Shown here: piece after piece, positions 32,308 to 35,000 of the stretch
Position numbering within the stretch: position 1 is the stretch's first letter
How the letters are laid out: each line of letters starts with the position of its first letter
Assembly (NCBI GenBank): GCA_020833005.1
Contig: JAJHRD010000013.1
Location: 1-35,000 of the forward strand
DNA length: 35,000 nucleotides
Direction: 5' to 3'
Source: Candidatus Methanomethylicota archaeon
GTDB lineage: Archaea; Thermoproteota; Methanomethylicia; Culexarchaeales; Culexarchaeaceae
The notes under the pieces: generated by a model
Database searches by the model: none
Seen by the model: only the letters and a program-made list of their open reading frames with translations
Told to the model about the DNA's origin: nothing
Position numbers and translations under genes: made by a program

Positions 32308-32556
32308 ATGGTGGAGGTCTTGGAAATCTGGGAGAAAATGCTGACTAGTATGGGAATAGCATTCATAATAATAGGGGTAGCACTAATAATGATACCATTA
32401 ATCGTTAAGATAATCCCATCAATATCCATTGAAAGGATACCATGGATAATACTATGGGTTTATAGGAAGGATGGCTTTACATTTGCCACCTCACCCATAC
32501 TCATAATAATTGGACTAATATACCTGATATGGATAAAACTGAAATGGATACGTTGA
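32308..32556 (+). CDS. Small two-helix membrane protein (DUF2905-like)
   Basis: 82 residues with an N-terminal helix (MGIAFIIIGVALIMIPLIV), a short loop, and then IPWIILWVYRKDGFTFATS followed by a second helix PILIIIGLIYLIWI. The phrase between the helices, with its charged turn and F-x-F, is like DUF2905 proteins, which have two TM segments and no known function. It starts at ATG 32308, 4 nt after the HIT stop, so these genes form one operon. Confidence 0.68.
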   Translation: MVEVLEIWEKMLTSMGIAFIIIGVALIMIPLIVKIIPSISIERIPWIILWVYRKDGFTFATSPILIIIGLIYLIWIKLKWIR

Positions 32557-32616
32557 AAATCATGATGAGTTTACATTTAAATAATTGAGTTCAGCCAATA
32601 ATTAGATTGACGAAGA

Positions 32617-33687
32617 TTGAAGGGGAATTTGAAGACAATAGTATTCAAGGTGGACCCTGAAAACCCAGAGGAGGAGAAGATAAGTGTGGCAGCGGAAGCT
32701 ATAAGGAGGGGTGGAATAGTAGCATTCCCCACAGAAACAGTCTATGGACTTGGAGTAGATGCATTAAATCAGGAAGCAGTTAAAAGGATGTATGAAGTTA
32801 AGGGTAGACCTCCAGACAATCCAACAATAGTGCACATAGCAGAATTCAACGACGTATACAAGTTGGCTGTGGATGTACCTGAAGTAGCTGAGGAGCTTAT
32901 GAGGAGATTCTGGCCTGGACCACTAACAATAGTATTAAAAGCTTCAAAGATAGTTCCAAGAGTTACAACAGGGGGGCTTGAAACTGTTGGTATTAGAATG
33001 CCAAAACATAAAGTGGCTTTAGCATTAATAAGGGCATCAAAAACACCCATAGCAGCTCCAAGTGCAAACATTGCTGGAAAACCAAGTCCAACCACAGCCC
33101 AACATGTGATACAAGACTTCTATGGATCAATAGATGTAATACTAGATGCAGGTCCAACTAAAATTGGAGTGGAATCCACAGTCCTAGACTTAACAACAAA
33201 ACCCCCACAAATACTTAGACCTGGAGGGGTAACATATGAAGAGTTAAAGGAGGTTTTGGGGGAGGTAATTGTACATGAAGTAGCAAAAGCCAGGGAGAGT
33301 GTACAATTGATTGAAGCAAGATCCCCCGGGATGAAGTATAGGCATTATGCACCAAAAGCTGAGTTAATAGTTGTAGAGGGGGAGACTAACAGAATTGTTA
33401 AAGAAATCAAGAAGCTAATTGAAGAATACTCTAAAATGGGGAAGAAGGTTGGGGTAATGGCTACAGATGAAACCATCGAGAATTATAAAGCTGGAATCGT
33501 TAAGAGTGTTGGGAGTAGATTAGATTTATCCACAATAGCAAGAAACCTATTCAGAATACTGAGGGAATTCGATGATGAGGGGGTTGAAGTAATCCTCGCC
33601 GAAGGAGTTCCAGAAGAGGGACTTGGATTAGCAATAATGAATAGACTTAGAAAAGCATCAGGCTACAAAATAATACATGCCAATTAA
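32617..33687 (+). CDS. Threonylcarbamoyl-AMP synthase, Sua5 type
   Basis: This enzyme makes threonylcarbamoyl-AMP from threonine, bicarbonate and ATP for the t6A37 modification of tRNA. The N-terminal YrdC domain (1-200) has GGIVAFPTETVYGLGVDA, KGRPPDNPTIVHI, FWPGPLTIVLK, GIRMPKH, PIAAPSANIAGKPSPT, and then GVESTVLDL and LRPGGVT. The C-terminal Sua5 domain (about 235-356) starts with SPGMKYRHYAPKAEL, the signature linker of the long form. TTG 32617 is the start in view, with a TATA-like CATTTAAATAA 35-45 nt upstream. It is next to, but not obviously in, the kinase-like operon. Confidence 0.9.
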   Translation: MKGNLKTIVFKVDPENPEEEKISVAAEAIRRGGIVAFPTETVYGLGVDALNQEAVKRMYEVKGRPPDNPTIVHIAEFNDVYKLAVDVPEVAEELMRRFWPGPLTIVLKASKIVPRVTTGGLETVGIRMPKHKVALALIRASKTPIAAPSANIAGKPSPTTAQHVIQDFYGSIDVILDAGPTKIGVESTVLDLTTKPPQILRPGGVTYEELKEVLGEVIVHEVAKARESVQLIEARSPGMKYRHYAPKAELIVVEGETNRIVKEIKKLIEEYSKMGKKVGVMATDETIENYKAGIVKSVGSRLDLSTIARNLFRILREFDDEGVEVILAEGVPEEGLGLAIMNRLRKASGYKIIHAN

Positions 33688-33705
33688 ACCCTCCAGTCAA
33701 CATCC

Positions 33706-33714
33706 TTTATAAGG
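33706..33714 (+). promoter_or_regulatory. TATA-like box of coaBC
   Basis: TTTATAAGG lies about 35 nt before the ATG at 33746 in a 58-nt gap after the sua5 gene. It implies that coaBC has its own promoter. Confidence 0.5.
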
Positions 33715-33745
33715 TAAACAAGTAAAGATTATTTCAGTGGGTTAT

Positions 33746-35000
33746 ATGCCACATCCAAGTAAGGAGATCATTGGATCATGGGGTGATGAACTTAAAGGCA
33801 AGAGAATTGTGTTATGCATTTGTGGAAGTGTAGCTGCCATTAGATGTCCAGATATAGCTAGAGGGTTAATGAGACATGGAGCTGAAGTATACACGGTGAT
33901 GAGTAAAGCAGCCACAGAACTCATACATCCAAACATAATGGAGTGGGCTACTGGAAACCCAGTAATCACAACCCTAACTGGCAAGATTGAACATGTGGAG
34001 CTATGTGGAAAGACTGCAACTAAAGCTGACTTGGTTTTGATAGCTCCAGCCACAGCCAACACAATAAGCAAAATAGCTTGCGGAATAGATGATACACCAG
34101 TAACAACATTTGCATCCACAGCCCTAGGAACAGGGATACCAATAATGATAGTTCCAGCAATGCATGAAACCATGTACACAAACCCATTCGTAGCTGAAAA
34201 CATAAGGAAGCTGAAGGAGAAGGGGGTTATATTCATTGGACCAAGAATTGAAGAGGGGAAAGCTAAGATAGCCTCCACAGAAGAAGTTATAAATGCTGTG
34301 ATAAGATTCTTCACACCAAAAACGATGACTGGGAAGAATGTCCTCATAACAGCTGGACCAACAAGAGAATACCTAGATGACGTAAAATATCTAACAACAC
34401 CAAGCAGTGGGAAGATGGGTTTAGCATTAGCTGAAGAATGCATAGCTTCAGGAGCCAATGTAACAATAATCCTGGGACCCACAAACATCGAACCACCCAC
34501 AGATGCAAAAGTCATACGTGTAACCACGTGTGAAGAAATGCTAAACGCCACAATAGAGGAATTAAGGGGGAGGGAGTACCAATACATATTCCTATCAGCA
34601 GCACCATTAGACTATAAATTCGCCGAAAAATTTAGTGGGAAGATTCCAAGCGAAAGAGGTGAATTGAACGTGAAGCTTGTAGCAACACCAAAAATATCAA
34701 GCCAAGTTAGAAGATACGCTGAGAATAGCGTGATAGTAGGATTCAAAGCAGAATATGGAGTACCATTAGAAGAGATGATTGAAAGAGCATATAGGAGATT
34801 GCTGGAGAACAACCTAGACTTAATAGTGGCCAACGACGTTTCAAGAAGGGATATAGGATTCGAATCAGAATACAACGAAGTATACATCATAGATGCAAAG
34901 AAAAACGTAACACACATACCAAAAATGAAGAAGAGGATGATTGCAAGGGAAATAATTAAAAGAGCATTGGAAATCGAGAAATCCAAGAACATCAAAGCAT
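33746..35000 (+). CDS. coaBC: Bifunctional CoaBC (Dfp), 3' end outside the window
   Basis: Phosphopantothenoylcysteine decarboxylase joined to phosphopantothenate-cysteine ligase, two steps of CoA synthesis. The CoaC part has IVLCICGSVAAIRCPDIARG, active-site His83 in KIEHVEL, APATANTISKIACGIDD and VPAMHETMYTNPF. The CoaB part (from about 195) has VLITAGPTREYLDDVKYL, TTPSSGKMGLALAEE, FLSAAPLDYKF and later IVANDVSRRDIGF. The FMN-type Cys on the substrate flap of some bacterial CoaC proteins is not in the same form here (EEGKAKIAS). The frame is open to the last base at 418 codons, about full length for the family, so only a few C-terminal residues are missing. ATG 33746 follows its TATA box. 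Confidence 0.93.
   Translation, partial: MPHPSKEIIGSWGDELKGKRIVLCICGSVAAIRCPDIARGLMRHGAEVYTVMSKAATELIHPNIMEWATGNPVITTLTGKIEHVELCGKTATKADLVLIAPATANTISKIACGIDDTPVTTFASTALGTGIPIMIVPAMHETMYTNPFVAENIRKLKEKGVIFIGPRIEEGKAKIASTEEVINAVIRFFTPKTMTGKNVLITAGPTREYLDDVKYLTTPSSGKMGLALAEECIASGANVTIILGPTNIEPPTDAKVIRVTTCEEMLNATIEELRGREYQYIFLSAAPLDYKFAEKFSGKIPSERGELNVKLVATPKISSQVRRYAENSVIVGFKAEYGVPLEEMIERAYRRLLENNLDLIVANDVSRRDIGFESEYNEVYIIDAKKNVTHIPKMKKRMIAREIIKRALEIEKSKNIKA

Noticed and set aside
32563-32570. ATGATGA motif like the C box of a C/D-box sRNA between the DUF2905-like gene and sua5
   Set aside because: No D box (CTGA) or internal C'/D' pair was found at a suitable distance.
33742-34995. Long minus-strand frames opposite coaBC
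   Set aside because: They are antisense to a clear CoaBC reading frame on the plus strand and show no recognisable protein.

Overview
The window looks like chromosome from an uncultured thermophilic archaeon, most likely of the Thermoproteota/TACK side. The evidence is an A+T-rich genome with TATA-like boxes about 25-35 nt upstream of many starts (short or no leader), GGAGG-type ribosome sites inside operons, frequent GTG/TTG starts, and archaeal families: a ThiI that continues into its C-terminal region with no sign of a rhodanese domain, CoaBC, two-domain Sua5, DUF234-type ATPase, HEPN/MNT pairs, MtrH. No tRNA, rRNA, CRISPR array or insertion sequence was recognised. Two genes run off the window: thiI at the left edge and coaBC at the right edge.

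Layout. 1-3.7 kb: thiI (partial), a 0.5-kb gene-free stretch, a CPBP membrane protease, a Fpg/Nei-type DNA glycosylase and, convergent to it, a retropepsin-like protein with an Asn in place of the catalytic Asp. 3.7-8.4 kb: a radical SAM protein, a long SppA-type protease with extra C-terminal domains, a start-less MoaD/SAMP-like remnant ending in Gly-Gly, and a protein with 21 heptads rich in Trp joined to a nuclease-like domain. 8.5-13.4 kb: branched-chain aminotransferase, two different HEPN/MNT toxin-antitoxin-like modules, a CTP-dependent lipid kinase family protein, a MarC protein and a small conserved hypothetical. 13.6-16.8 kb: a methyltransferase cassette, MtrH-type + corrinoid protein + MttB-type without pyrrolysine. 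16.9-22.5 kb: a B12-binding radical SAM protein, an AAA ATPase/nuclease, a NagB-PIG-L fusion and a cysteine-cluster protein whose start sits inside a long hairpin. 22.5-30.7 kb: an RpiB-like isomerase and threonine synthase, two amidohydrolases, and tandem DUF2207 membrane proteins. 30.8-35 kb: a tiny ORF, a kinase-like protein, a HIT protein and a DUF2905-like membrane protein in one operon, then Sua5 and CoaBC.

How it works together. The clearest pathway is the methyltransferase cassette: MttB-type protein demethylates a methylated amine or betaine onto the corrinoid protein, and the MtrH-type protein passes the methyl group to tetrahydromethanopterin or a related pterin. That would feed C1 metabolism or methylotrophic methanogenesis. 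The NagB-PIG-L fusion would couple amino-sugar deacetylation and deamination to give fructose-6-phosphate. The rest is housekeeping (tRNA thiolation and t6A, CoA, amino acids) mixed with accessory defence/toxin-like modules.
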